A DNA stretch of 38,736 nt from Chloroflexota bacterium. GTDB taxonomy: Bacteria > Chloroflexota > Anaerolineae > CG2-30-64-16. Where the stretch lies: the NCBI GenBank assembly GCA_029555885.1, contig JAKPQT010000736.1, positions 1 to 38,736 on the forward strand. The letters run 5' to 3'. Positions 9,033 to 17,056 of the stretch are shown piece by piece. The position numbers and the translations under genes were made by a program. Positions within the stretch are counted from its first letter, which is position 1. The number at the start of each line of letters is the position of its first letter. Below the pieces are notes generated by a model, which did not search any database, had not been told where the DNA came from, and saw nothing but the letters and a program-made list of their open reading frames with translations.

Positions 9033-10820
9033 ATGACCACGGCAACCCTCACCGGCGCTGAGGAAATCACCTGGAACCTGGGCGACCTGTACGCGGGCAT
9101 GGACGACCCGCAGCTCAACGCGGACCTGGACGCGGCGGACGCGGAAGCCGACGCGCTGGACCGCGAGTATCGCGGCCGCATTGCGGGACTCAGCGCGTCC
9201 GAGCTGGCTGAGATGATTGGCCGGTTCGAGGCACTGCAGGAGCGCGCGGGCCGCGTCGGCAGCTTCGCCTCGCTCAACTGGACCGGCAACACGCAGGACC
9301 CGGCGCGCGGCGCGCTGCTCCAGCGCGTGACCGAGCGCGGCTCGCAGCTCGGCCAGAAGCTCGTCTTCCTCGAACTGGAGCTGGCGAACGCGCCGGACGA
9401 GGTCGCGGCCGCGTGGCTGGCCGACCCGGCGCTGACTCGCTACAGCCACTGGCTCGAAGTCGTGCGGCTGTTCCGGCCCCACCTGCTGAGCGAGGCCGAG
9501 GAGAAGATTCTCGACGAAAAGTCGGTGACCGGCCGCAGCGCATGGGACCGCTTCTTCGACGAGACGCACGGCGCGTCGCGCTACGAGCTGGACGGCGAGA
9601 AGCTGACCCGCGACCAGGTCCTCAACCGGCTCTATGCGGGCGACCGCGAGCTGCGCCGGCGCGCAGCCGCAGCCGTCACCGCGGGCCTGAAGGACCTGTC
9701 CCGCACGAACACCTACATCTTCAACACGATCCTGGCCGACAAGGCGTCGGACGACCGGCTGCGTAAATATTCCTCGTGGATCAGCGCACGCAACCTCTCC
9801 AACCAGGTGGACGACAAGACTGTGGACGCGCTGGTGGAGGCGGTCACGTCGCGCTATGACATCGTGGCGCGCTACTATCGGCTCAAGCGGCGGCTGCTCG
9901 GGCTGGACGAGTTGTTCGAGTACGACCGCTACGCGCCGCTGCCTGCAGCGGACCGGCGCTACTCCTGGGATGAAGGCCGGCAGATCGTGCTCGAGGCCTA
10001 CGGCCAGTTCCACCCGCGCATGGCGGAGGTCGCCTCATGGTTCTTCGACCGCCGCTGGATCGATGCGCCCCCGCGGCCGGGCAAGCTCGGCGGCGCGTTC
10101 TCACACGGGACCGTGCCCTCGGTGCACCCGTACATCCTCCTCAACTTCGAGGGCCGGCCGCGCGACGTGATGACGCTGGCGCACGAGCTCGGCCACGGCG
10201 TCCATCAGAAACTCGCGGGTGTCCAAGGCGCGCTCCAGGCGCACACCCCGCTGACCACCGCAGAAACTGCGTCGGTGTTCGGCGAGATGCTGGTGTTCCA
10301 GGCGCTGATGGCGCAGGAAACGGACCCGCAGGTGCGGCTGGGGATGCTGACCTCCAAAATCGAGGACTCCTTTGCGACCGCGTTCCGGCAGATTAGCATG
10401 AACCGGTTCGAGCATGCCATCCACACGGCGCGGCGCACGGAAGGCGAACTCACCGCCGAGCGGTTCAGCGAACTCTGGCTGGAGACCCAGCGCGCCATGT
10501 TCGGCGACAGCGTGACGCTAACCGAGGATTACGGGCTGTGGTGGAGCTATATCCCCCACTTCATCGGGACGCCGGGCTATGTGTACGCCTACGCCTTCGG
10601 GGAACTGCTGGTCCTGGCGCTCTATTCCCGTTACCGGCAGACAGGCGGCGACTTCCCGGAGAAGTACCTGGCCATGCTCACCTGCGGTGGCTCGGATTGG
10701 CCGCACGCCATCGTCGCGCCGCTGGGCGTCGACCTGACCGACCCGACCTTCTGGCACGGCGGGTTGAGCATTCTGGCCGACCTGGTCGCCGAGGCCGAAG
10801 AACTGGCCGCGGCGGCATAA
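9033..10820 (+). CDS. pepF: Oligoendopeptidase F-type M3 metallopeptidase
   Basis: Cytosolic zinc peptidase that degrades oligopeptides. The zinc site is HELGHGVHQ (His384, Glu385, His388), with a downstream TAETASVFGEM segment supplying the third ligand region (Glu about 411). IPHFIGTPGYVYAYAFGEL near the C-terminus is typical of the PepF/M3B clade. Length is 595 residues, usual for the family, with no signal peptide. ATG start with GGAGAG eight bases upstream. It stands as a single gene between two palindromic repeats, so it is probably transcribed alone. Confidence 0.93.
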   Translation: MTTATLTGAEEITWNLGDLYAGMDDPQLNADLDAADAEADALDREYRGRIAGLSASELAEMIGRFEALQERAGRVGSFASLNWTGNTQDPARGALLQRVTERGSQLGQKLVFLELELANAPDEVAAAWLADPALTRYSHWLEVVRLFRPHLLSEAEEKILDEKSVTGRSAWDRFFDETHGASRYELDGEKLTRDQVLNRLYAGDRELRRRAAAAVTAGLKDLSRTNTYIFNTILADKASDDRLRKYSSWISARNLSNQVDDKTVDALVEAVTSRYDIVARYYRLKRRLLGLDELFEYDRYAPLPAADRRYSWDEGRQIVLEAYGQFHPRMAEVASWFFDRRWIDAPPRPGKLGGAFSHGTVPSVHPYILLNFEGRPRDVMTLAHELGHGVHQKLAGVQGALQAHTPLTTAETASVFGEMLVFQALMAQETDPQVRLGMLTSKIEDSFATAFRQISMNRFEHAIHTARRTEGELTAERFSELWLETQRAMFGDSVTLTEDYGLWWSYIPHFIGTPGYVYAYAFGELLVLALYSRYRQTGGDFPEKYLAMLTCGGSDWPHAIVAPLGVDLTDPTFWHGGLSILADLVAEAEELAAAA

Positions 10821-10838
10821 GAAATGCGAGAAGATTGC

Positions 10839-10902
10839 TCACGCCAAGACGTAATGCGCGCGAAGAGTAGCGAGGATTTTGCGGCTTTGCCTCTTGGCGT
10901 GA
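10839..10902. repeat. Palindromic element, TCACGCCAAGA family
   Basis: Arms TCACGCCAAGA (10839-10849) and TCTTGGCGTGA (10892-10902) are perfect 11-bp reverse complements around a 42-nt centre. It occupies the gap between pepF and the FKBP gene. Confidence 0.7.
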
Positions 10903-10941
10903 GATACTTTCGCCAAGCACAATAGAGATAGGAGTTGCTAG

Positions 10942-11442
10942 ATGACTGAAGGCAAGCCGGCGATCCGCGAGAACATGGTCGTGACGCTGGACTACACGCT
11001 GACCCTCGACAATGGCGAGGTCGCCGATTCCACGCAGGACGGTATGCCCCTGCGTTTCCTGGCAGGCAGCGGCGAACTGTTGCCCGCATTCGAGGACGCG
11101 CTGACCGGCATGACCGCCGGCGACGAGCTGAACCTGACCCTGTCCCCTGAGGATGGGTATGGCGAGTACGATGAAGAGGCGTTCGAGGAAGTCAGTATCG
11201 AGAACTTCCCCTCGCGCGAAGGACTCGAACCGGGCATGGCTATCGGGGTACACGACTCCGACGGTGAGACCTACCCGGCCTACATCTCCGAGGTTCACGA
11301 GGACACCGTGATCCTCGATTACAACCACCCGCTGGCAGGCGAGACGTTGCACTTCCACGTGACGGTGCTCGATGTGCGCCCCGCGACCGCGGAAGAACTG
11401 GAACACGGCCACTCGCACGGCGGCGACGGCCACGCCCATTAG
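10942..11442 (+). CDS. SlyD-like FKBP-type peptidyl-prolyl cis-trans isomerase
   Basis: Folding helper that isomerises Xaa-Pro bonds and probably binds metal. The 166-residue protein has the split FKBP fold (VVTLDYTLTLDNGEV at the start; TLHFHVTVLDVRPAT at the end) with an inserted chaperone flap containing the acidic PEDGYGEYDEEAFEEV segment, the SlyD arrangement. The tail HGHSHGGDGHAH is His-rich, as in SlyD proteins that supply nickel to hydrogenase. No hydrogenase gene is near, so a nickel role is only possible. No signal peptide is seen, so it is cytosolic. ATG start with AGGAG upstream. Confidence 0.9.
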   Translation: MTEGKPAIRENMVVTLDYTLTLDNGEVADSTQDGMPLRFLAGSGELLPAFEDALTGMTAGDELNLTLSPEDGYGEYDEEAFEEVSIENFPSREGLEPGMAIGVHDSDGETYPAYISEVHEDTVILDYNHPLAGETLHFHVTVLDVRPATAEELEHGHSHGGDGHAH

Positions 11443-11454
11443 CCGCTGAAGATT

Positions 11455-11497
11455 TTAGCGAACAGAGGCGCACCGTAGGTGCGCCTCTGTTCGCTAA
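11455..11497. terminator. Bidirectional hairpin terminator between convergent genes
   Basis: Perfect 20-bp stem (11455-11474 with 11478-11497) and a GTA loop, ending in TTAGCGAAC/GTTCGCTAA. It lies exactly between the FKBP gene and the convergent membrane-protein gene. It lacks a long U-tract in either direction, so it may work as a roadblock or 3'-end stabiliser as much as an intrinsic terminator. Confidence 0.7.
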
Positions 11498-11508
11498 TGC
11501 CGTGCACT

Positions 11509-12057
11509 TTATCTGCGCCGGGGCAGGAGTGCAAGGAGCAGAGTCACCACCCCCGCGCCGATCAGCAGCACGGGCAACACAATCCGGCCCAACGGCCCGC
11601 TCCGCAACCCGCTCAGGTTGAGCAGCAATTCGAAGAAAACCGCAAACGCCAGGAAGATGACCAGGCCAATCAGCGCTGTCGTCCCGCCCGCACGGGCCGC
11701 GCGTGGATCATCCCCCCACAACCCGGCAATCGCGATGCCGATGCCCACCGACGTCGGAAAGACCAGCGCCCAGATGTAGGCCCACATCTGCCACAGGCCG
11801 GTCAAGACCTGAAAGAGCAGAATCAGCCCGATCATCGTGATAATGCTGCCGGGTATGGCGAGCGGCGCGCCGTTCTTGCCAAGCGCTACCATGCCCACGA
11901 AAAACAGCAGGCCGGGCACGATGATGAAGAAGGGCCAGACCACGCCCCAGACGTTGAAGCCGAACAACTGGCCGGCGAGGAACAGAATCCCCAGGACAAT
12001 CAGCCCGAGGCCTACCGCGAGGACGCCGATGCTGCGCGCCCGTTCGTTGTCCACCAT
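11509..12057 (-). CDS. Small multi-pass membrane protein (LiaF transmembrane-like)
   Basis: A 182-residue hydrophobic protein with about five to six predicted membrane segments and an Arg-rich end (LLPRRR). The pattern of paired helices (GVLAVGLGLIVLGILFLAGQ, VWPFFIIVPGLLFFVGM) resembles the LiaF/DUF5668-type transmembrane domain found in envelope-stress proteins, but no soluble domain is attached and no two-component genes are adjacent. ATG with a strong GGAGGCGG site. It converges on the FKBP gene. Function not recognised. Confidence 0.75.
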   Translation of the reverse strand: MVDNERARSIGVLAVGLGLIVLGILFLAGQLFGFNVWGVVWPFFIIVPGLLFFVGMVALGKNGAPLAIPGSIITMIGLILLFQVLTGLWQMWAYIWALVFPTSVGIGIAIAGLWGDDPRAARAGGTTALIGLVIFLAFAVFFELLLNLSGLRSGPLGRIVLPVLLIGAGVVTLLLALLPRRR

Positions 12058-12393
12058 AAGCCGCCTCCGCTTCGTGTAGAATAGCTTCTGCTCCCTATAC
12101 GCAGGGCGGCGGGGGATAGTTGCAGGAAATGGGGCGGACCTGGATGCGGCGACGTGACGGCACAGATAATGGTCGCCTTCCCGGTGTCAGGAATCCAGGC
12201 CCGTTACATGATGAACGCCGGCGACGCGCGTTTGGTTCCGTTGGGCCGCAGCCACCAACGCAGAGAGTTCAGCACCTGGGATGCTCAGAGCAGCCGCCAG
12301 CGGAGGCACCCTTCGACTGACGGCATCTCATCGACGCTGTTGAGCCGTCCACCCGCTCAGGATGCTTGCGGACCCGTACAAAGAATTCCTGGT
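12058..12393. other. Gene-free stretch
   Basis: 336 bases between the start of the membrane-protein gene and the end of the URO-D-like gene. Apart from the ribosome site of the former (near 12064-12071 on the minus strand) I see no convincing gene, hairpin or repeat. Short plus-strand frames here lack ribosome sites and family resemblance. Confidence 0.5.
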
Positions 12394-13452
12394 TCAGCGC
12401 CGGCTCAGTTCCTCATACACCTCGTTATAGTAGAGGCAATTCTCCACCGGCGTATTCGCGGGGATATGGTTGCCGACCGCCAGGAAGAAGCCGGGACAGT
12501 CGCGGCCGATGCTCATGCAGCGCTCGACCTCGGCGCGAATCGCTTCCTTCGGGCCCATCAGCAGGGCGCGCGTGTCCGCATTGCCGACGATGACGTGCGT
12601 CTGGCCGTATTTGCCCGCCACATATTCGAGATCGGTCAGCGGCTCGAACACGAACCCATGCGCGCCCGTGGCCGCGATATCGTCCACGAACTGCGTGAAG
12701 TTGCCATCGGAGCAGAACATGATGCGCTTGCCGCTCTCCAGCAGAGGCGCAAAGTAATGCTTGTAGTGCGGGAAGATGAACTTCCGATACCACGCCGGCC
12801 TCATGAACGGCCCGGCGGACCACACGATGTCATCGTGGATCATCACAACCGGCACGCGCGCTGCGGCCAGCGCGTCGAAGTACTGCTGCATCCACGCCGC
12901 GTACCGGGCGCACAGCTTCCCGAATCGCTCCGGGTCCGTGCCGAGCGCTAGCAGAAGCCAGTCCCAGCCGAACAGATCGATAAAGCCGGAGATAAGTGTC
13001 GTGTAGATGCCGGTCATATTGACCGCATCTGGGACGCGCGCGCAGTTCCGCTGGTAGTGCGCTTCGAACCGCCGCGTCAGCTCGCCCTGGTCGCGCGGGC
13101 CGAGCCGTTCCCAGGGGTCGAAGTCCAGCACCTCATCCACGGTCTTGAAGGGCGAAAAGATCGTGTCGCGGCGGTCCACGCCGCCGGCGGCATATTCTGC
13201 GTGGCCCATGTCGGTGTAGACATCCCCGAAATCATCCCGGCCGATGAGCGTGCTCCAGATGAAGTCATAATTCCAGGCGCGCATGAACGCAAGACTGGCG
13301 CGTTCCTTGAGCTCAGGCGGGCTATCCACGGCCACGGGGAGGCCGGTGACGACCTGAAGCAATTCCCAATGGCTCTCAACGGAATATTCGGTGCGTGGGA
13401 TGCGGGCAGGTTTCTGAAGCTGGATCGCGGCCCAGCCGTCCTCGTAAGACAT
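12394..13452 (-). CDS. Uroporphyrinogen decarboxylase-fold protein, possible methyltransferase
   Basis: A 352-residue member of the URO-D-like TIM-barrel superfamily, which holds both HemE and corrinoid/CoM methyltransferases (MtaA, MtbA, CmuA). Visible traits are VVMIHDDIVWSAGPFM, FIFPHYKHYFAPLLESG, MFCSDGNF and the final NHIPANTPVENC segment, which is typical of the uncharacterised URO-D family proteins rather than HemE. The N-terminal HemE RQAGRYLP signature is absent, so haem synthesis is unlikely. No corrinoid protein gene is adjacent. ATG preceded by AAAGGAG. Substrate unknown. Confidence 0.8.
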   Translation of the reverse strand: MSYEDGWAAIQLQKPARIPRTEYSVESHWELLQVVTGLPVAVDSPPELKERASLAFMRAWNYDFIWSTLIGRDDFGDVYTDMGHAEYAAGGVDRRDTIFSPFKTVDEVLDFDPWERLGPRDQGELTRRFEAHYQRNCARVPDAVNMTGIYTTLISGFIDLFGWDWLLLALGTDPERFGKLCARYAAWMQQYFDALAAARVPVVMIHDDIVWSAGPFMRPAWYRKFIFPHYKHYFAPLLESGKRIMFCSDGNFTQFVDDIAATGAHGFVFEPLTDLEYVAGKYGQTHVIVGNADTRALLMGPKEAIRAEVERCMSIGRDCPGFFLAVGNHIPANTPVENCLYYNEVYEELSRR

Positions 13453-13491
13453 GGTGACGATGCTCCTTTGGGTGGACAGAACAAATCTAAC

Positions 13492-13569
13492 GCTGATGAC
13501 GCAGATAGTGCGGATACTTCATAGCATCATACCGCAATCCTGGGAATCCGCTGAATCTGCGCCACCAGC
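13492..13569. repeat. Imperfect palindromic element, GCTGATGACGCAGAT family
   Basis: Left arm 13492-13515 and right arm 13546-13569 (24 nt each) are reverse complements with about five mismatches. The element fills the 148-base gap between the URO-D-like and lyase genes. The right arm also contains a tandem AATCC(G/T) pattern. Confidence 0.65.
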
Positions 13570-13600
13570 GTCTTGCTGTCGCGTTTGGACTGCAAAAGCG

Positions 13601-15046
13601 CTACATGCGGTCGCCGAACTCGGCCTTGAAGGCTTCCGCCAGGCGCGCCCCCCAGCCATCCAGCGGCGCGAGACGACCGAAGAAGAATCGCAGCACCGGC
13701 GGCTCCTGCACAAACTTCAGCCCGCCGATCAGGTCCCGGTGCTGATAGAGCCAGGCGAGCCGGTCCACCGCATATTCGATATGCGACATGGTATAGACGC
13801 GGCGCGGGACGGCGAGCCGGGCCAGCTCCAGGTCAGCCATGACCTCGTTGCCCTCGCGATCCCGGTCGGTCGAGATGGTGCCGCGCTCCATGCTGCGGAT
13901 GCCGGAGGCCAGGTAAATGGCGGCCGCGACTGCGCCCGCGGTATACTGCTGAGAGGGCACGTGCGGCGCGAATCGCCGGGCGTCGATATGACAGGCGAGG
14001 CCGCCCGCAGGCGTCACCACCGGCACGCCCACCTCGCACAGCCGGTCCACGAAATAGCGCACGAACTCCGCGCCGCTGCCCGCTACGTCGAGGTCGCACA
14101 TCTCGCGCAGGCCCACGGCCATCGCCTCGACCTCCTTGGTGGACATGCCGCCGTAGGTCGCAAACCCCTCGTACACCGGCAGCCAGGGCAAGAGACGATT
14201 GTAATGGTCGGCGCTGTTCGTGGCGATCAGCCCGCCGCGCACCCCTGCCGACTTGCGCCCTGAGAGATACAGGATGTCCACGTAGCTCATCATGGCCCGG
14301 ATGATTTCGCTGATCGGCGTGTTCGCATACCGGGGCTCGCGCTGGCGGACGAGATACGCATTCTCCGAGATGAGGCTGCCATCGAAGACGAGCGGGATAT
14401 TGTGTTTACCGGCGACCTCTTTGACAGCCGCGAGATTATCGACGGAGAAAGGCTGACCCCCAATCAGGTTGGTCGTGGCCTCCATGCGGATGAAGCCGAT
14501 GTTTTCCGCCCCGTGCCGGGCAATTGCCGCTTCGAGCCGCGCGATGTCCATGTTCCCCTTGAACAGCTCCTGGCTATCGGTGATGAGCGCGCCATCACCG
14601 AACAGCTCAAGCACTTCGCCGCCCGCCAGCTCCACATGGGCGCGCGTGGTCGTGAAATGGTAGTTCATGATGGCATACTTGCCCGGCCCGATAAAGACCT
14701 TGGCGAGCAAGTGTTCCGCGGCGCGGCCCTGGTGCACTGGCATCGTATGGGTCATGCCGAACACATCTTTGACGGCATCCGCAAGCCGGTAGTAGCTCTC
14801 GCTGCCTGCATAGGCATCGTCAGCCACCATCATGGCTGCGAGCTGGTTATCGCTCATGGCGTTCGTACCGCTGTCGGTCAGCATATCGAGAAAGACGTCG
14901 CGCGTGCGGAGCAGAAAGGTGTTGTAGCCGGCCTCCTCCATTGCTGCCAGGCGCTGGTCAATCGAAGGCAGCCGGGTGCTCTGGACAATGCGGACCTTGT
15001 GCGATTCGACGGGAATCTGCCTGCCGTTGGTGAGTTGAACAATCAT
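13601..15046 (-). CDS. Tryptophanase/tyrosine phenol-lyase family beta-eliminating lyase
   Basis: PLP enzyme of fold type I that would split tryptophan (or tyrosine) to indole (or phenol), pyruvate and ammonia. The 481-residue product has SDNQLAAMMVADDAYAGSESYYRL, the family's substrate loop (written here only to identify it), PVHQGRAAEHLL, and FIRMEATTNLIGGQP. The PLP lysine is in LSGRKSAGVRGG, where most relatives have SxKKD. The last substitutions and the absence of a close match I can recall leave Trp versus Tyr specificity open. The start at 15046 has a very good AGGAGG; a longer frame to 15196 is not supported. It lies divergent to rarD and about 2.4 kb from the trp operon. Confidence 0.85.
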   Translation of the reverse strand: MIVQLTNGRQIPVESHKVRIVQSTRLPSIDQRLAAMEEAGYNTFLLRTRDVFLDMLTDSGTNAMSDNQLAAMMVADDAYAGSESYYRLADAVKDVFGMTHTMPVHQGRAAEHLLAKVFIGPGKYAIMNYHFTTTRAHVELAGGEVLELFGDGALITDSQELFKGNMDIARLEAAIARHGAENIGFIRMEATTNLIGGQPFSVDNLAAVKEVAGKHNIPLVFDGSLISENAYLVRQREPRYANTPISEIIRAMMSYVDILYLSGRKSAGVRGGLIATNSADHYNRLLPWLPVYEGFATYGGMSTKEVEAMAVGLREMCDLDVAGSGAEFVRYFVDRLCEVGVPVVTPAGGLACHIDARRFAPHVPSQQYTAGAVAAAIYLASGIRSMERGTISTDRDREGNEVMADLELARLAVPRRVYTMSHIEYAVDRLAWLYQHRDLIGGLKFVQEPPVLRFFFGRLAPLDGWGARLAEAFKAEFGDRM

Positions 15047-15302
15047 GCCTTCCTCCTGATGGGATGAATCCACGCTTTGCTGGATAAGCGGGGCTTGCGC
15101 AGACGCCGAGCTGCGTGCGATGCAAGGCGGAACAGCCGTCGAAGGCAGGTGGTCAGGGGACAGCGGCCACTCAACGCCAGCGCCGGTCGTGCTCATTCAC
15201 ATTGAGCCTTGCCATCATGCAGCGCAACCTTGGACTCGGCGTTGAGGCCTGATGAGGGAAAGAGTGGATCGGGCGGCCCGCGGTGGGTGCCATCCGGTCA
15301 GC
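15047..15302 (-). promoter_or_regulatory. Long structured 5' leader of the beta-eliminating lyase gene
   Basis: About 255 nt separate the predicted transcription start from the lyase start. It contains a 9-bp long-range stem (CTCAACGCC 15170-15178 with GGCGTTGAG 15238-15246) enclosing a smaller GCTCA/TGAGC hairpin (15191-15207). A 15-codon ORF (minus strand, 15171-15218) ends in Arg-Arg-Trp-Arg-stop within it. This might be a tnaC-like leader but no terminator run is visible, so the regulatory role is unproven. Confidence 0.35.
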
Positions 15303-15308
15303 CGCAAC

Positions 15309-15337
15309 ATTATAGAGGAAGGTTCTCACAAAGACAA
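15309..15337 (-). promoter_or_regulatory. Predicted sigma-70-type promoter of the lyase gene
   Basis: On the minus strand TTGTCT and a perfect TATAAT are separated by 17 nt. It lies back to back with the rarD promoter. Confidence 0.65.
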
Positions 15338-15357
15338 GCAATTCCGCTCGGCTGGCG

Positions 15358-15386
15358 TTGACAGCGCGATGGATGGCGAGTAAAAT
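15358..15386 (+). promoter_or_regulatory. Predicted sigma-70-type promoter of rarD
   Basis: Perfect TTGACA (15358-15363), 17-nt spacer and TAAAAT (15381-15386), giving a start near 15393. Confidence 0.75.
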
Positions 15387-15397
15387 CGCCTCTTGTG

Positions 15398-15418
15398 AGG
15401 CCGCGGTGACCGCGGCCT
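15398..15418 (+). other. GC-rich hairpin at the 5' end of the rarD transcript
   Basis: AGGCCGCGG and CCGCGGCCT form a perfect 9-bp stem with a TGA loop only a few bases after the predicted start point. No T-run follows; it could stabilise the mRNA or be a binding site. Confidence 0.5.
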
Positions 15419-15445
15419 GATTCTTGGGAGAGGCGGTTCACCATC

Positions 15446-16342
15446 GTGCGCATCAAGGGCGGGACACTGGCCGCATTTGCGGCCTATTTCCTATGGGGCA
15501 TCTTGCCCGTCTACTGGAAGGCGCTGGAACATCTCTCCGCGCCCGAAATTTTCGTCCACCGTATCATCTGGTCGCTGGTGGTGCTCGTCGGGTTCCTGGC
15601 CTTGACGCGTAATTGGGACTGGCTGCGTCGTGCGCGCCGGGAGCCGCGCCTGCTCCTCCCCCTGGTGCTCACTGCGGCGCTCGTCACTGTCAATTGGTTG
15701 ACCTATCTCTGGGCCAACAACACCGGCCATATCGTCGAAGCCAGCCTCGGTTACTTCATCAACCCGCTTGTCAACGTCCTGCTGGGCGTGCTGTTCCTCC
15801 GTGAACGGCCGCGCTCGGTGCAATGGACCGCGGTCGGGCTCGCGGCCGTCGGCGTAACGTTCCTGACCATCAGCTATGGCCGTCTGCCGTGGATTGCGCT
15901 GACGCTGGCACTGTCCTTCGGGTTCTACGGGCTCATCCGCAAGACGACAACCCTGGCATCCGCTGAAGGGCTGACCGTGGAGATGGCGCTGCTCTTCGTG
16001 CCCGCGCTCGTCTACCTGGGCGTCCTGACCGCGCAGGGGGCCACCTCATTCGCCGGCAGCGGCCCGCTGACGACCGTGCTGCTGGTCATGTCCGGCTTCG
16101 CGACGACCATCCCAATGGTGCTGTTCACATATGGCGCACGACAGGTGACGCTGACAACACTGGGGCTTCTCCAGTACATTGCGCCCACGCTGCAGTTCCT
16201 GCTGGGTGCGTTCGTCTATGGCGAGGGTTTCCGGCAGGACCAGATGGTCGGCTTTGGCCTGATCTGGGTGGCGCTGGCACTCTACTCGGTAGAGGGCATT
16301 ATCACCGCCCGGCGCCGGCAGTTGGCCGCGGCGATGGTCTGA
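15446..16342 (+). CDS. rarD: RarD/EamA-family membrane transporter
   Basis: Ten-helix DMT-superfamily permease, 298 residues, with two EamA repeats. The start KGGTLAAFAAYFLWGILPVY and SAPEIFVHRIIWSL are typical of RarD, named for chloramphenicol sensitivity in E. coli. The middle has NWLTYLWANNTGHIVEASLGYFINPLVNVLLG cut here to its features: W-N-T-H-EASLGYFINPL, highly conserved in RarD. GTG start with GGCGG upstream. Single-gene unit with its own promoter. The natural substrate is unknown. Confidence 0.9.
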   Translation: MRIKGGTLAAFAAYFLWGILPVYWKALEHLSAPEIFVHRIIWSLVVLVGFLALTRNWDWLRRARREPRLLLPLVLTAALVTVNWLTYLWANNTGHIVEASLGYFINPLVNVLLGVLFLRERPRSVQWTAVGLAAVGVTFLTISYGRLPWIALTLALSFGFYGLIRKTTTLASAEGLTVEMALLFVPALVYLGVLTAQGATSFAGSGPLTTVLLVMSGFATTIPMVLFTYGARQVTLTTLGLLQYIAPTLQFLLGAFVYGEGFRQDQMVGFGLIWVALALYSVEGIITARRRQLAAAMV

Positions 16343-16361
16343 CACGGCCAACGCAACGGAT

Positions 16362-16380
16362 GGCGCACCGAACGTGCGCC
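16362..16380. terminator. Weak hairpin after rarD
   Basis: GGCGCAC/GTGCGCC 7-bp stem with a 5-nt loop, 20 bases after the rarD stop. No U-tract. Its core resembles the GGCGCACC hairpin at 11455-11497. Confidence 0.4.
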
Positions 16381-16501
16381 TAACGGATAAACGGATGCGC
16401 CGCGGCGGCTGAGACAAAAGTCATCTCCCCCAGCCGCGAACCATGCTACACTGCAGGCGACCTGCATGGCGGGATCAACATCGTGTTGAGGCAAGAGCAG
16501 C

Positions 16502-16873
16502 GTGAAGAAGATCGAACTGACGAGCCAGCATCCGCGGATGCAGCGCGAGGCGCGGACCATCGAGGCAATGATCGAGATTTATTGCCACGATCACCACGGC
16601 ACGCGCGGCGAGCTGTGTGCGGACTGCACGGCCCTGCTGGATTACGCGGGCCGGCGGCTGGAAAAGTGCCCGTTCCAGGAGAACAAGACCACCTGCACGA
16701 AATGCCCGGTACACTGCTACAAGCCGGCCATGCGCGCGCAGGTGCGCCAGGTCATGCGCTATGCCGGGCCGCGAATGATCTACAAGCATCCGGTGCTGGC
16801 CGTGCTGCATATCCTGGTGGACAGCCGCCGCGACAAGCCGGTGCGCGTAGAGCGCCAGCGCGCCCAGGGGTAG
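16502..16873 (+). CDS. YgbA-like (nitrous oxide-stimulated promoter family) cysteine-rich protein
   Basis: Small 123-residue protein matching the YgbA_NO family. The start QHPRMQREARTIEAMIEIYC, then CADCTALLDYAGRRLEKCPF and TKCPVHCY, give six or more conserved Cys that may bind metal or an iron-sulfur cluster. The end YAGPRMIYKHPVLAVLHIL is family-typical. E. coli YgbA is induced by nitric oxide and helps recovery from nitrosative stress. GTG start. A possible extended -10 (TGcTACACT, 16444-16452) lies 50 bases upstream; no nitrosative-stress regulator site is recognisable. Confidence 0.85.
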   Translation: MKKIELTSQHPRMQREARTIEAMIEIYCHDHHGTRGELCADCTALLDYAGRRLEKCPFQENKTTCTKCPVHCYKPAMRAQVRQVMRYAGPRMIYKHPVLAVLHILVDSRRDKPVRVERQRAQG

Positions 16874-16883
16874 TTTTCCGCAT

Positions 16884-16912
16884 TTGACAACCAGTGTGAC
16901 CTCTGATATAAA
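16884..16912 (+). promoter_or_regulatory. Promoter of the trp operon
   Basis: Perfect TTGACA (16884-16889), 17-nt spacer and TATAAA (16907-16912); start expected near 16919, just before the T-box leader. One of the two best promoter matches in the window. Confidence 0.8.
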
Positions 16913-17056
16913 GCAGTAACAATCGAATACCCAAGCACCAAAGGCTGTGATGGGGACGAGTAAGCGCCGGGCGACCGGCCCAGAGAGCGGGGATCAGGTG
17001 AGAGCCCCGTGCGCGAACCTGCGCTGAATGGACCTCGGAGCCACAGAGCAAACACG

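Noticed and set aside
10839..10902. Intrinsic terminator after pepF
   Set aside because: The 42-nt centre and absence of a T-run make a classical terminator unlikely; listed as a repeat.
12120..12951. Plus-strand frames of 66 to 265 codons starting in the 12.1 kb gap
   Set aside because: They run into the antisense of the URO-D-like gene, lack ribosome sites and resemble no family.
15278..15295. T-box-like string (minus strand GGATGGCACCCACCGCGGG) upstream of the lyase gene
   Set aside because: It lies within about 25 nt of the predicted transcription start, with no stem I or specifier region before it and an extra CAC breaking the motif.
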